From contig VXRG01000103.1 in assembly GCA_009838625.1 (NCBI GenBank), forward strand, positions 1-64,000: a stretch of DNA of 64,000 bases, in the 5' to 3' direction. The notes under the pieces are model-generated. The model ran no database searches, had not been told where the DNA came from, and worked only from the letters and a program-made list of their open reading frames with translations. The position numbers and the translations under genes are program-made. Source of the DNA: Caldilineaceae bacterium SB0664_bin_27. Lineage in GTDB: Bacteria; Chloroflexota; Anaerolineae; Caldilineales; Caldilineaceae. Below, piece after piece: positions 14,963 through 23,867 of the stretch (its first letter is position 1; each line of letters opens with the position of its first letter).

Positions 14963-17866
14963 ATGAAACTCTTTTTGCGTATCGCGGCGATTATCGTTGT
15001 CGCCATTAAACGTATCTTCGCCCAGCAGTGGCTGGCATTTGCTCTGGTCCTGGGGCTGATCTCCTCGATCGTGCTCGTCATGAGCATCCCTCTCTATGCG
15101 GATGCAGTCTACTACCGGCTGCTGCGGGAAGAGTTGACCGAAAAGGGCATCAATGAGACCTACTCGCGCCCTCCTTTCGCGTATATGTTCCGCTACCTGG
15201 GGTCCACTTACGGCCCACAGGAGTGGGAAGATATAGCCCCGTTGGACACCTATCTCAGCAAGCAGGCGGCGGGCGAGCTGGGTATTCCCCATAAGAAGAC
15301 GATCCGCTATTTCAAAACGGACAACTTCCGCCTGTTTCCCACGGAACAGATCGCGTATGCAGATACCACCGATCCGTTGGAATGGGTGAATCTGGGTTTC
15401 ATCTCCGGCTTTGAAGAAGCGATCAATATCATCGAAGGCAACTTCCCGGCGGTCTCGCCTTCCGACTCGGAGGAGGCGATCGAGGTACTCGTGAACCGGG
15501 AGCTCGCGGACGAGATCGGTCTGCAGGTGGGCGAAGAATATATGCTGTTCCGCCGCATCCGCTCCGAGAATGGCGACAGCCAGCGCTACCAGACGCCGGT
15601 GCGGGTTGCGGGCGTGTGGGAGCCCGCCGACCTGAGCAGCGATGTCTGGTTCTACAACCCGTCAACACTGGAAACGCTCTTTGTCATCCCGGAGCAGAGC
15701 TATCACAATCGAGTTGCACCCGTCTATCCGCAGGACGTGAACCTGGGCCTGTGGTACCTGGTAATGGACGGCTCTGATGTGACTTCGAGTGATGTGGGCC
15801 GTCTGCTGGTGCGCGGGCGCCGTGCGGAGCAGAAGGTGTCGGCTCTGATGGCCAACAGCCAGTTGAGCATCTCGCCTCTGGACGCGCTGCGCCGTTATCA
15901 ACGCGCCAGCGGTCTGCTGACTACCCTGCTTTACGCTTTCAGCGTGCCGATCATTGGTCTTTTGCTGGCCTTTATCAGTCTGGTGGTCGGCTTGGCTGTG
16001 TCCCGGCAGCGCAACGAGGTCGCGATCCTGCGCAGCCGCGGCGCGACAGTGGGGCAGGTGGCTGGCATGTCCGGCCTGGAGGCGCTCTGTCTCGGCTTTC
16101 TTGCCCTGGCGATCAGCCTGCCGCTCAGCTTCTCCGTTGCCAGGCTGATCGGGTCGACGCGCAGCTTCCTAGACTTCACGATCGAGTCAGACCTGCGGCT
16201 GGTTCTGACGCAGTCCACTCTCCAATTCGGAATCGCAGCGGTCCTGATCGCCTTTTTGGCGCAGACACTGCCCTCCTTCGGCGCCGCGCGTCATACAATT
16301 GTGACCTACAAAATGGAGATGGCGCGCACGTTGCGGCCCCCGTGGTGGCAGCGCTCCTATCTGGACATCCTTTTGCTGATTCCGGCCGGTTACGGCATCT
16401 ATCTGCTGCAGGAACAGGGCAGCATCAGCATGCCGGGCGCGGTCACCGATGACACGATTTTTCAGAATCCGCTGCTGTTTCTGATCCCGGCGTTGGGGAT
16501 TTTCGCGCTGACGCTCGTGACGCTGCGCATCTTGCCCTATTTCATGCAGATCATCGCCTGGGTCGCATCCAAGGGCGGCGGTGTGGGCGTGCTGCTGGCC
16601 AGCCGCCAGCTGGCGCGCAACAGGAGCATGTACACGGCGCCGATGATTCTGTTGGTTCTGACGCTCAGCCTGTCTGCTTTCACCACATCGCTGGCGCAGA
16701 CGCTGGACGGGCACATGTTCGACCGCGCCTACTACAGGGTGGGATCCGATGGACGGCTGGCGGAGCTGGGCGACACGCCGGTTTCAGCCGGAGGAGGCGG
16801 CTTCCCTGGCAGCGGCGAGGAGTCGTCCTCGTCGGACGGCGCGCCGGAGACGGCAAGTTGGACTTTTGTACCGGTTTCGGAACATTTGCGCTCTCCGAAC
16901 ATTAGCGCTGCCACCCGCTTCGCCCGCTTCGAAGCGCGCGTACATCTGGATGGACGCTGGCGAGATGCCCATGTATTCGGCATCGACCGCCTCGACTTCC
17001 CCAAAGCGGCCTACTGGCGGCGGGATTTTGCGGCGGCGTCACTCGGCTCCCTGATGAACTCGCTGGCCCTGGCCCCCGAGGGTGTCCTGCTGCATCGTGA
17101 CTTCATGCGCAATCACAATCTGCTCGTCGGTGATACAATTCTGGTCGGCGCCGCGCGCTATGGGCTGCGGGCAGAGATGCAGATGAAGATCGTCGGCGAT
17201 TTCCGCTACTTCCCCACCTGGTACCCGGATGCAGACGGCCCACTGGTCGTCGGCAACCTCGACTATCTGTTCGAGCGGATGGGGGGACAGTTCCCCTACG
17301 ATGTGCTGGTGCGCACCGAGCCGGGCACCGACTACGAAGGTCTCACGCGCGAGTTGCGGCAGTACGACATCAACGTCATCAACTACTATTCGGCCCGGCT
17401 GCGTATTGCAGACGAGCAGAAGCAGCCGCAGCGGCAGGGACTGTTCGGCGTTCTCTCAGTCGGTTTTCTGGCGGCGGCGCTGCTGACCGTGCTGGGCTTT
17501 CTGCTGTACACGCTGTTCTCATTCCGCCGCCGCTTCATTGAACTGGGGACGCTGCGTTCGATCGGCCTGTCCTCAGGGCAGATGACGATGTTCCTGGCAT
17601 GGGAGCTGGCTTTTCTGATCCTGGTTGGGATTGGCGCGGGCACACTGCTGGGTACGTCGGTCAGCAACCAGTTCATCCCCTACTTGCAGGTGGGGAACAC
17701 GGCCGCGGACCTGACGCCGCCGTACTTGGTAGGGATCGCGTGGCCGGCCATTACGCGTGTGTATGCATTGTTCGGCGTTCTGTTTGTCGCCGCGCTGGGC
17801 GTTCTGATCACGCTGCTGATGCGCATGAAGATATTCCAGGCGATCAAACTGGGCGAAACGGTGTGA
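14963..17866 (+). CDS. ABC exporter permease with two FtsX domains
   Basis: This 967-residue membrane protein has an N-terminal helix (residues about 6-45), a large extracellular domain, a first FtsX core at about 310-400 (SLVVGLAVSRQRNEVAILRSRGAT), further helices, a second extracellular domain and a second FtsX core near 835-960 (FRRRFIELGTLRSIGLSSGQ). The tandem arrangement equals two MacB/LolC-type permeases fused, so one polypeptide could form the whole channel, with the two different ATPases encoded downstream. FtsX-type transporters work by mechanotransmission on extracytoplasmic substrates. It follows the fusion-protein gene by 63 bases. Confidence 0.87.
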   Translation: MKLFLRIAAIIVVAIKRIFAQQWLAFALVLGLISSIVLVMSIPLYADAVYYRLLREELTEKGINETYSRPPFAYMFRYLGSTYGPQEWEDIAPLDTYLSKQAAGELGIPHKKTIRYFKTDNFRLFPTEQIAYADTTDPLEWVNLGFISGFEEAINIIEGNFPAVSPSDSEEAIEVLVNRELADEIGLQVGEEYMLFRRIRSENGDSQRYQTPVRVAGVWEPADLSSDVWFYNPSTLETLFVIPEQSYHNRVAPVYPQDVNLGLWYLVMDGSDVTSSDVGRLLVRGRRAEQKVSALMANSQLSISPLDALRRYQRASGLLTTLLYAFSVPIIGLLLAFISLVVGLAVSRQRNEVAILRSRGATVGQVAGMSGLEALCLGFLALAISLPLSFSVARLIGSTRSFLDFTIESDLRLVLTQSTLQFGIAAVLIAFLAQTLPSFGAARHTIVTYKMEMARTLRPPWWQRSYLDILLLIPAGYGIYLLQEQGSISMPGAVTDDTIFQNPLLFLIPALGIFALTLVTLRILPYFMQIIAWVASKGGGVGVLLASRQLARNRSMYTAPMILLVLTLSLSAFTTSLAQTLDGHMFDRAYYRVGSDGRLAELGDTPVSAGGGGFPGSGEESSSSDGAPETASWTFVPVSEHLRSPNISAATRFARFEARVHLDGRWRDAHVFGIDRLDFPKAAYWRRDFAAASLGSLMNSLALAPEGVLLHRDFMRNHNLLVGDTILVGAARYGLRAEMQMKIVGDFRYFPTWYPDADGPLVVGNLDYLFERMGGQFPYDVLVRTEPGTDYEGLTRELRQYDINVINYYSARLRIADEQKQPQRQGLFGVLSVGFLAAALLTVLGFLLYTLFSFRRRFIELGTLRSIGLSSGQMTMFLAWELAFLILVGIGAGTLLGTSVSNQFIPYLQVGNTAADLTPPYLVGIAWPAITRVYALFGVLFVAALGVLITLLMRMKIFQAIKLGETV

Positions 17867-17952
17867 GCTGCAGCAGTTCCTTTTCAGTGCACGTTCTTGC
17901 GAACTGTGTTTAAAGCGAATGAACGGTATTTCTGGATGTTGGAAACTGGGAA

Positions 17953-18984
17953 ATGACCACGACTGAACCATTTATTCTCTGCGAAGGTCTCGTCAAGATC
18001 TACCAGGTCGCCGACCTGGAAGTGGTCGCCTTGCAGGGATTGAATCTGTCGGTACGTCCCGGCGAACTGATGGCGATCGTTGGCGTCAGCGGCAGCGGCA
18101 AGTCCACGTTGATGAACATTCTCGGTGGGTTGGACAGACCGACGGCGGGGCAGGTACGGGTCGGTGATTTCAATCTTCTGAAGATGTCGGAACGGGCGAT
18201 CAACCGCTACCGGCGGGAGCAGGTTGGCTTTGTGTGGCAGCAGAGCGCGCGCAACCTGGTTCCCTATCTGAACGCGGTCGAGAATGTCGAGTTGCCGATG
18301 ACACTGGCGGGATTCGCGGGCAGAGAAAAACGCAATCGGGCCGAGGAGCTGCTGGAGAGGGTCGGGCTGGGCGAGCGCAAGAAGCACCACATGCGCGAAC
18401 TGTCCGGCGGCGAGCAGCAGCGCGTGGCCATCGCCGTCTCACTGGCTAACAACCCAACGCTCCTGCTGGCTGACGAGCCGACCGGTGAAGTGGACACCGC
18501 TACCGCGCTGACAATCTACGCGACGCTGCGCACGCTCAACGAAGAGTTGGGCCTGACGACCATCATCGTCAGCCACGACCCGACCATCGCCCGCCACGTG
18601 GACCGGGTGGTCGCCATCCGCGATGGGATGCTGGCCAGCGAGACGCGGCGCCAGGTGCGCACCGTTGAACGCTTCGACGAAGCGTCGCTCAACAGTGGCG
18701 GCGACGGCATCGTCGAGGAGCACGAAGAACATTTCGAGGAGCTGGTCGTGCTGGACAGTTCCGGGCGTCTGCAGATCCCCAAAGATGTCCTGCAGCAGTT
18801 CTCGATCCAGGGACGGGCGATGCTCGACATCACCGATGAAGGCATCCTGATCCGGCCGGTGGAGAGCGAGGATGCTGAGGCGCCGGAGCTTGTCGCCCAA
18901 GAGGAAGCGGTGGCCAGACGAATACAACAGTCCGGCGCTATCGGCGGCTTCTTCAGCCGCTTCCGCCGCAAAAGCAAAGAGTAG
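17953..18984 (+). CDS. ABC exporter ATPase with C-terminal AbrB-like domain
   Basis: Residues 1-232 are a complete MacB/LolD-type ABC ATPase: Walker A GVSGSGKST at 44-52, signature LSGGEQQRVA at 150-159, Walker B LLLADEP at 170-176 and the H-loop SHD at 207-209. After an acidic linker (about 250-262) residues 264-303 read VVLDSSGRLQIPKDVL...GILIRPVE, the pattern of a SpoVT/AbrB swapped-hairpin domain, usually a DNA-binding or dimerisation module of transition-state regulators and antitoxins. A basic tail ends the protein. In this fusion the domain probably mediates pairing of ATPases or links transport to regulation; both are inferences. The 343-residue length is about 100 more than the usual ATPase. 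Confidence 0.85.
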   Translation: MTTTEPFILCEGLVKIYQVADLEVVALQGLNLSVRPGELMAIVGVSGSGKSTLMNILGGLDRPTAGQVRVGDFNLLKMSERAINRYRREQVGFVWQQSARNLVPYLNAVENVELPMTLAGFAGREKRNRAEELLERVGLGERKKHHMRELSGGEQQRVAIAVSLANNPTLLLADEPTGEVDTATALTIYATLRTLNEELGLTTIIVSHDPTIARHVDRVVAIRDGMLASETRRQVRTVERFDEASLNSGGDGIVEEHEEHFEELVVLDSSGRLQIPKDVLQQFSIQGRAMLDITDEGILIRPVESEDAEAPELVAQEEAVARRIQQSGAIGGFFSRFRRKSKE

Positions 18985-19046
18985 CGGCCTGTACAGTGCG
19001 CTGACCACTTGAGTTCAGCTGCGAACATTCGGACACCGGAACGCTG

Positions 19047-19811
19047 ATGGAAAATAACCCTTACCCCAACACGGCCATCGAAACCGAAGATGTCTGGCGC
19101 GTCTATAAGACCGGCAGCCTGGAAGTCGCCGCGCTCAAAGGCGTCAATCTGCAGATTGCCCAGGGGACCTTTGCCGCGCTGAAAGGACGCTCCGGCAGCG
19201 GCAAGACCACGCTCCTCAACTGCATCGGCGGCCTGGATTCGCCGACAGACGGAAAGATACGCATCTTCGGCGAGGAAATCCACTCCTGGAACGAACGTCA
19301 GTTGACACGCTGGCGTCGCGAGCAGGTTGGCTTTATCTTCCAATCTTTCGGGCTGCTGCCCAGCCTGTCCGCCTTTGAAAACGTAGAGCTGATCCTGCGC
19401 ATGTCGGGCGTCAAAGGCCGTGAACGCCATGACAAGACGGTACACTGCCTGGACCTGGTCGGTCTGACCCGTTGGATGCATCACCGGCCTTTCGAGTTGT
19501 CGGGTGGGCAACAGCAGCGCGTGGCCATCGCCCGCTCCCTCGCCAACGACCCCAAACTGATCCTGGCTGATGAGCCGACCGGCGAATTGGACAGCACGAC
19601 GGCGCGGGAAATCCTCAGCCTCTTCCAGCAGATTGTGCGCGAACAGAACGTTACCTTCCTGATCGTGACCCACGACAGCCTCGTAGACGACTATGTGGAC
19701 TATGTTCTGTATCTGAAGGACGGGCAGATCGACATAGAGGGGCTGGGCAACGGTCACGGCCCCGCGGCCACACCTGAGACCGTCAGCGTTGGCCCGGTGG
19801 CCGGCGGCTAG
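19047..19811 (+). CDS. ABC exporter ATPase (MacB/LolD-type)
   Basis: This 254-residue ATPase has the ordinary length for the family: Walker [10 protein letters not shown] at 47-55, signature [10 protein letters not shown] at 151-160, Walker B LILADEP at 171-177, and the H-loop in VTHDS. It lacks the AbrB-like extension of the ATPase just upstream. Together with that ATPase it probably forms a heterodimer that drives the two-core permease, because the operon has one permease with two FtsX cores and two ATPases. Confidence 0.87.
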   Translation: MENNPYPNTAIETEDVWRVYKTGSLEVAALKGVNLQIAQGTFAALKGRSGSGKTTLLNCIGGLDSPTDGKIRIFGEEIHSWNERQLTRWRREQVGFIFQSFGLLPSLSAFENVELILRMSGVKGRERHDKTVHCLDLVGLTRWMHHRPFELSGGQQQRVAIARSLANDPKLILADEPTGELDSTTAREILSLFQQIVREQNVTFLIVTHDSLVDDYVDYVLYLKDGQIDIEGLGNGHGPAATPETVSVGPVAGG

Positions 19812-19868
19812 TGCCGCCGCGCCGCTCCCTGGCCCACGTTGTCAGCCATCCCACTTCGAGAAGACCCG

Positions 19869-20888
19869 ATGCAAACCGTCATATTGGAGAAACCCGGATC
19901 TCTGCATCTGACGGAAACCGCGCCGCCGGCCGAACCCGGCCCGGACGAGGCGCTTGTCCGTGTGCATCGGGTCGGTATTTGCGGCACCGACCTGCACGCC
20001 TTTCGCGGGCGGCAGCCCTATTTCAGCTACCCCCGCATCCTCGGCCATGAACTGGGCGTGGAGATCGTCTCCCTCGACCCGGATACCGAGAGCAACCTGC
20101 GCGCAGGCGACCGCTGCGCGGTCGAGCCGTACCTGAACTGCGGCGCCTGCAGCGCCTGCCGCCGCGGGCGCATAAACTGCTGCTCCCATCTGCGCGTGCT
20201 GGGCGTGCATACCGATGGCGGCATGCGCGAGCTGATCACCGTCCCCATTGATAAGCTGCACCGCTCCAAGACGTTGCCGCTGGAGCATCTGGCCCTGGTC
20301 GAAACGCTGTGCATCGGCGCGCACGCTGCGGACCGGGCCAACCTGGAGCCCGAACAGTCGACGCTGGTGATCGGCGCCGGCCCGATCGGGTTGACCGCGG
20401 TGGCCTTTGCACGCCTGGCCGGCGCCGAAGTCGCCGTGATGGAGATTGACGAGAACCGGATGCGCTTTGTGCAGGAAAACCTGGGCGTGGAGCATCTCAT
20501 CGACGGGCGCGGGGACGCGGAGGCCCAGTTGCGGGCCGTGTTCGGCGGCGACCTGCCCCTGACCGTGTTCGACGCCACCGGCAATGCGCGCTCGATGATG
20601 AACGCATTGGGCCTGATTGAACAGGGCGGCAGCGTCGTCTTTATCAGCCTGGTGCAGGACGATATCACCTTCCCCGACCCGGAGTTTCACCGCCGCGAGA
20701 CGACGCTGATCAGCAGCCGCAACGCCACCAGCGCCGACTTCGCCCGCGTCGTCCAAACGCTGGAGACCGGCGCGATCGATCTGGGCCCTTGGCTTACGCA
20801 CAGTGCGCCGCCGGATGAACTGGTCGGCGAGTTCGCCGGCTGGACACAGCCCGAGAATCAGGTTGTCAAGGCGATGCTGCACTTCTGA
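19869..20888 (+). CDS. Zinc-dependent alcohol/sugar dehydrogenase (MDR family)
   Basis: The product has 339 residues from the ATG at 19869, which has GAGAAG ahead of it; an upstream alternative start at 19839 adds ten residues. Cys38 in GICGTDLHAF and His60-Glu61 in LGHE bind the catalytic zinc. CGACSACRRGRINCC supplies the structural zinc cysteines. VIGAGPIGLTAV is the Rossmann nucleotide loop. Closest in pattern are sorbitol, threonine and galactonate-type dehydrogenases that oxidise sugar hydroxyls with NAD(P). The Gfo/Idh/MocA gene next to it supports a role in sugar catabolism. Confidence 0.85.
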   Translation: MQTVILEKPGSLHLTETAPPAEPGPDEALVRVHRVGICGTDLHAFRGRQPYFSYPRILGHELGVEIVSLDPDTESNLRAGDRCAVEPYLNCGACSACRRGRINCCSHLRVLGVHTDGGMRELITVPIDKLHRSKTLPLEHLALVETLCIGAHAADRANLEPEQSTLVIGAGPIGLTAVAFARLAGAEVAVMEIDENRMRFVQENLGVEHLIDGRGDAEAQLRAVFGGDLPLTVFDATGNARSMMNALGLIEQGGSVVFISLVQDDITFPDPEFHRRETTLISSRNATSADFARVVQTLETGAIDLGPWLTHSAPPDELVGEFAGWTQPENQVVKAMLHF

Positions 20889-21013
20889 ACCGCGGTGGCC
20901 GGTTTCGGGCACTTTCCAGGCCCGACCGTGCCGTGCCGGTGGCCGCCGTCCATGATGCACCGGTGTTCCCACCTTTCACACAGAGTACAAACGAACAAAC
21001 AAAGGAAGACAAC

Positions 21014-22132
21014 GTGTCGAACTCACCCTCTCCACAAGGATCGAAGCTGCGCCACGCGGTGGTTGGCATGGGCGCCGGCATTTTCCGTTCCCACTCGAAT
21101 GGCCTTAGCCTCGATGACGTTGAGGTGGTCGGCGGCTCGGACGTGGCCCCGGAGCCGGGCCAGGAGCGGGCCGAGGAGTGGGGCTGTCCCTTCTATCCCG
21201 ACCACCGGCAGATGCTGGCCGAGACCAAACCGGACGTGACGGTGATCATCACGCCCCATCCCTTCCACGCGCCGATCGCGATCGACGCGCTCAACGCCGG
21301 CAGCCATGTGCTGGTGGAAAAGCCGATCGCCATCCAGGTAAAGGAGGCGGACGCGATGATCGCGGCGGCGCGGGCCAACAACCGCGTGCTGGCGGTGAAC
21401 TACCAGTACCGCCAGCTGCCGCACGTGCGGGCGATGAAGCGGCTGATCGACAGCGGGCAGCTGGGCCGCATCCAGCGGGTGACCGGCATCTTCCCCTGGA
21501 TGCGCACCGCGGCCTACTACCTGCGAGGGGGCTGGCGGGGCACCTGGCGAGGCGAGGGCGGCGGTGTGCTCATGAACCAGGCCCCGCATGACCTGGACCT
21601 GGTCTGCCACCTGGTCGGTTCCCCGCAGCGGGTCTACGCCGCCACCTGCACCCGCCTCCACGCCATCCAGACCGAGGACACCGCCACCGCGCTGCTCGAA
21701 TGGCCGGAGGACGCGCACGGCACCATCTACTTCAGCACGACCGAGAGCGGGCCCCGCACCTTTGAGGTGTCCGGCACCGGCGGGAAGATCGTGCTGCACC
21801 AGGACCGCATCGAGTATGAGCGCTACGAGACCGACCTGCGCCAGCTCATAACCGACAGCCCCGAGCCCTTTGTGCGCACCGAAGCGGCTGATGCCGACGC
21901 CGGCATCGAAGATGAGCCGGAACAGCATGGGCACGCGGCCGTCTACAACGACTTCCACCGCGCCATTCGCGAAGGCGGCGAACCGCGCTGCAACGGCGAA
22001 GAGGGGCTGAAGTCGCTGGAGCTGGCCAATGCGATGATCTACAGCGGCGCCACTGGCGAAGCGGTGGAACTGCCTTTGGACCGGGAGGCGTACAGCGATC
22101 TATTGGATAGGTTGCAGGCGGAGGACGTGTAG
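21014..22132 (+). CDS. Gfo/Idh/MocA-family oxidoreductase
   Basis: The GTG at 21014 follows AAGGAAG by 5 bases, giving 372 residues. The N-terminal Rossmann fold shows HAVVGMGAGIFRSHS and VTVIITPHPFHAPIAIDALNAGSHVLVEKPIA, with the family's EKP motif carrying the catalytic-region lysine. The middle has RGGWRGTWRGEGGGVLMNQAPHDLDLV with the conserved MNQ..HD..D segment. These enzymes oxidise or epimerise inositols and sugars with NAD(P). Its partner dehydrogenase is just upstream. Confidence 0.87.
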   Translation: MSNSPSPQGSKLRHAVVGMGAGIFRSHSNGLSLDDVEVVGGSDVAPEPGQERAEEWGCPFYPDHRQMLAETKPDVTVIITPHPFHAPIAIDALNAGSHVLVEKPIAIQVKEADAMIAAARANNRVLAVNYQYRQLPHVRAMKRLIDSGQLGRIQRVTGIFPWMRTAAYYLRGGWRGTWRGEGGGVLMNQAPHDLDLVCHLVGSPQRVYAATCTRLHAIQTEDTATALLEWPEDAHGTIYFSTTESGPRTFEVSGTGGKIVLHQDRIEYERYETDLRQLITDSPEPFVRTEAADADAGIEDEPEQHGHAAVYNDFHRAIREGGEPRCNGEEGLKSLELANAMIYSGATGEAVELPLDREAYSDLLDRLQAEDV

Positions 22133-22149
22133 GGGGTGTTCTGGGCAAC

Positions 22150-22178
22150 TTAACAGCGTACCGGACGTATGCTATATT
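22150..22178 (+). promoter_or_regulatory. Strong predicted promoter of the small membrane-protein gene
   Basis: TTAACA (22150-22155), a spacer of exactly 17 bases and TATATT (22173-22178) are each close to the sigma-70 consensus. The start would be near 22185, 17 bases before an ATG at 22202. Confidence 0.6.
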
Positions 22179-22201
22179 GCCAGCTGTAGCGGCAGCCGTG
22201 T

Positions 22202-22516
22202 ATGGCCCGCCCTGATGGTGCAAAGATGTATCAAGAGCCGGAGATTATATACAGAACGACGCAGCGTCACACGATGACGAGCTACGCGCCGCCGCTATGC
22301 AGTCGCGTCGATTCCGAAAGGCGGACGCCGATTGGGTGGTGGAGCACGGTTGGCGATCTTGTCGGCTTCACGTTGTTGGAGCTCCTGGCGAGCCCTGTAT
22401 TGGGGATTGCCGTGTTGGCTGTGGCATACAGCCTTGACCTTTTCAGGGCAATCTCCGACCTCTGTTGCCAGGGCGCGAACGCCCTGAACGGAAAGACGCG
22501 CAAGGCACAGGAGTGA
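22202..22516 (+). CDS. Small membrane protein, unknown
   Basis: This is a 104-residue open frame between a strong predicted promoter (22150-22178) and a clear intrinsic terminator (22547-22582), making a self-contained transcription unit. A single long hydrophobic helix lies at residues about 54-80 (LVGFTLLELLASPVLGIAVLAVAYSL), flanked by polar ends. No ribosome site precedes the ATG at 22202; starts at 22226 or 22274 are possible. I do not recognise it. The alternative is that the unit makes a small RNA and the frame is incidental. Confidence 0.45.
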   Translation: MARPDGAKMYQEPEIIYRTTQRHTMTSYAPPLCSRVDSERRTPIGWWSTVGDLVGFTLLELLASPVLGIAVLAVAYSLDLFRAISDLCCQGANALNGKTRKAQE

Positions 22517-22546
22517 TCGCTGGACGGAAGCGCCTCAGACGCATAA

Positions 22547-22582
22547 AAGCCCCGGTAGAGTAGACTGCCGGGGCTTCTTGTT
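22547..22582 (+). terminator. Intrinsic terminator
   Basis: AAGCCCCGG (22547-22555) and CCGGGGCTT (22568-22576) form a perfect 9-base stem with a 12-base loop, followed by CTTGTT. It ends the small membrane-protein transcript and any read-through from the oxidoreductase gene. Confidence 0.85.
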
Positions 22583-22616
22583 CAGTGGCCGTACTGACCA
22601 GAATAGGGGGCGAACA

Positions 22617-23852
22617 ATGCAGGTCAGCCGCGAACAGTTCATGGAGCAGGGGTATCTTGTGCTGCGGGATGTCATCCCGCCGGACCAGTTGGAGCAGCTG
22701 CGGGCCGATTTTGAGACCCTGGTCGGGAGGCAGAGAAAGATCTGGGCGCAGGAGCGGGGGGCTGACGACCCGCCCGGCGGCGTCTGGGAGACGCATCCGC
22801 AGCCGCGGCTGGTCTCCTACAACAGGCTGATCGACGAAGCGACGGCAAGCACGGTCGAGGTCTGGCTGCAGGAGAGTACGTTGGGGGTGAGCCGCCAGCT
22901 TCTGAGCGTTCCGGAGGCGGCGTCGGTGGCCGGCATGATGTTGATGTGCAGCCCGGTGCGCGATCATGGCCCGGCCGCGTGGCATCGCGACATCCACCCG
23001 ATCGACATGGCGCCATTGGCCGGCCTGCAGAAGGATTTGAGGGAGAACGGGCCCAAATATGTGCAGTGGAACATCCCGCTTTACGACGATGACGTGCTCT
23101 GGGTGGTACCGGGCAGCCACTTGCGGCTCAACACCGAGGCCGAAAACCGGTCGCTGTCGGCCGATCCGCGGCGCACCGTGCCCGGCGGCATCCCCGTGGC
23201 GTTGAATGCCGGCGACGCGGTCGTCTATATCAACTACATGTTGCATTGGGGCAGCAACTACAGCCCCACGACCCGCCGCACCATCCACGGGGGGCATTCG
23301 ATCTTCCCCTACTACCCCGACTTCTCCTTTACTGAGCACCTTTCGCCCGGGGCGCGGGCGTCATTCAGACAGTGGGACGGGAAGAGCGCGGCGCTGCAGG
23401 ACTTGACCGAGATCGCGTTACGGGAGGCACTGAATGGCAACGCGGCCGCCTACAATAACGCGCTGGAGGCGCTGCAGCCCGGCGTGGGTGAAGACGGCAA
23501 GATGGTCCTGACGATCTATCTCTCCAAGGCGGTTCTGCATCTCCAGGTTGTGAAGCATGAGAACGGGGACACTAACGCGGGCTCCGATGCTCTGGAGGGG
23601 ATCACCGAGGACTACCGCCAGAGGGCGCGCTCTTCACATTCGATCTCGATCAACTGGGGGCCGCAGTTCGCGGAGCGCTTCACAGTGAAGGAGGCCGCCG
23701 CCCTCCACAGGCGCTTTGCGATCCTGGACGACAAACTCCAGGCGGAGGACGACCATTTCGCGCCCGGTTTCCAGGCGCGGCCGATGCGTTACTTTTTCAA
23801 CGAGATGCCGGCCGACTTCACCCTCGAAGACTTTATCGGCAGCTGGAACTGA
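22617..23852 (+). CDS. Phytanoyl-CoA dioxygenase-family (PhyH) Fe/2-oxoglutarate oxygenase
   Basis: The ATG at 22617 with a G-rich ribosome site gives 411 residues. WHRDIHP contains the H-x-D iron ligands near residue 122, WVVPGSHLRL and the GDAVVYINYMLHWGSNY segment are typical, and RRTIHGGHS gives the distal histidine and the 2-oxoglutarate-binding arginine. PhyH proteins hydroxylate lipids, small metabolites or modified sugars. The length is above the family mean, with an extra C-terminal region from about residue 260. It converges on the next gene with 15 bases between their ends. Confidence 0.83.
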   Translation: MQVSREQFMEQGYLVLRDVIPPDQLEQLRADFETLVGRQRKIWAQERGADDPPGGVWETHPQPRLVSYNRLIDEATASTVEVWLQESTLGVSRQLLSVPEAASVAGMMLMCSPVRDHGPAAWHRDIHPIDMAPLAGLQKDLRENGPKYVQWNIPLYDDDVLWVVPGSHLRLNTEAENRSLSADPRRTVPGGIPVALNAGDAVVYINYMLHWGSNYSPTTRRTIHGGHSIFPYYPDFSFTEHLSPGARASFRQWDGKSAALQDLTEIALREALNGNAAAYNNALEALQPGVGEDGKMVLTIYLSKAVLHLQVVKHENGDTNAGSDALEGITEDYRQRARSSHSISINWGPQFAERFTVKEAAALHRRFAILDDKLQAEDDHFAPGFQARPMRYFFNEMPADFTLEDFIGSWN

Positions 23853-23867
23853 ACGCCGCCCCTCAAT

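Noticed and set aside
18516-19757. Minus-strand frame of 413 codons
   Set aside because: It is antisense to the two exporter ATPase genes, whose Walker and signature motifs are intact.
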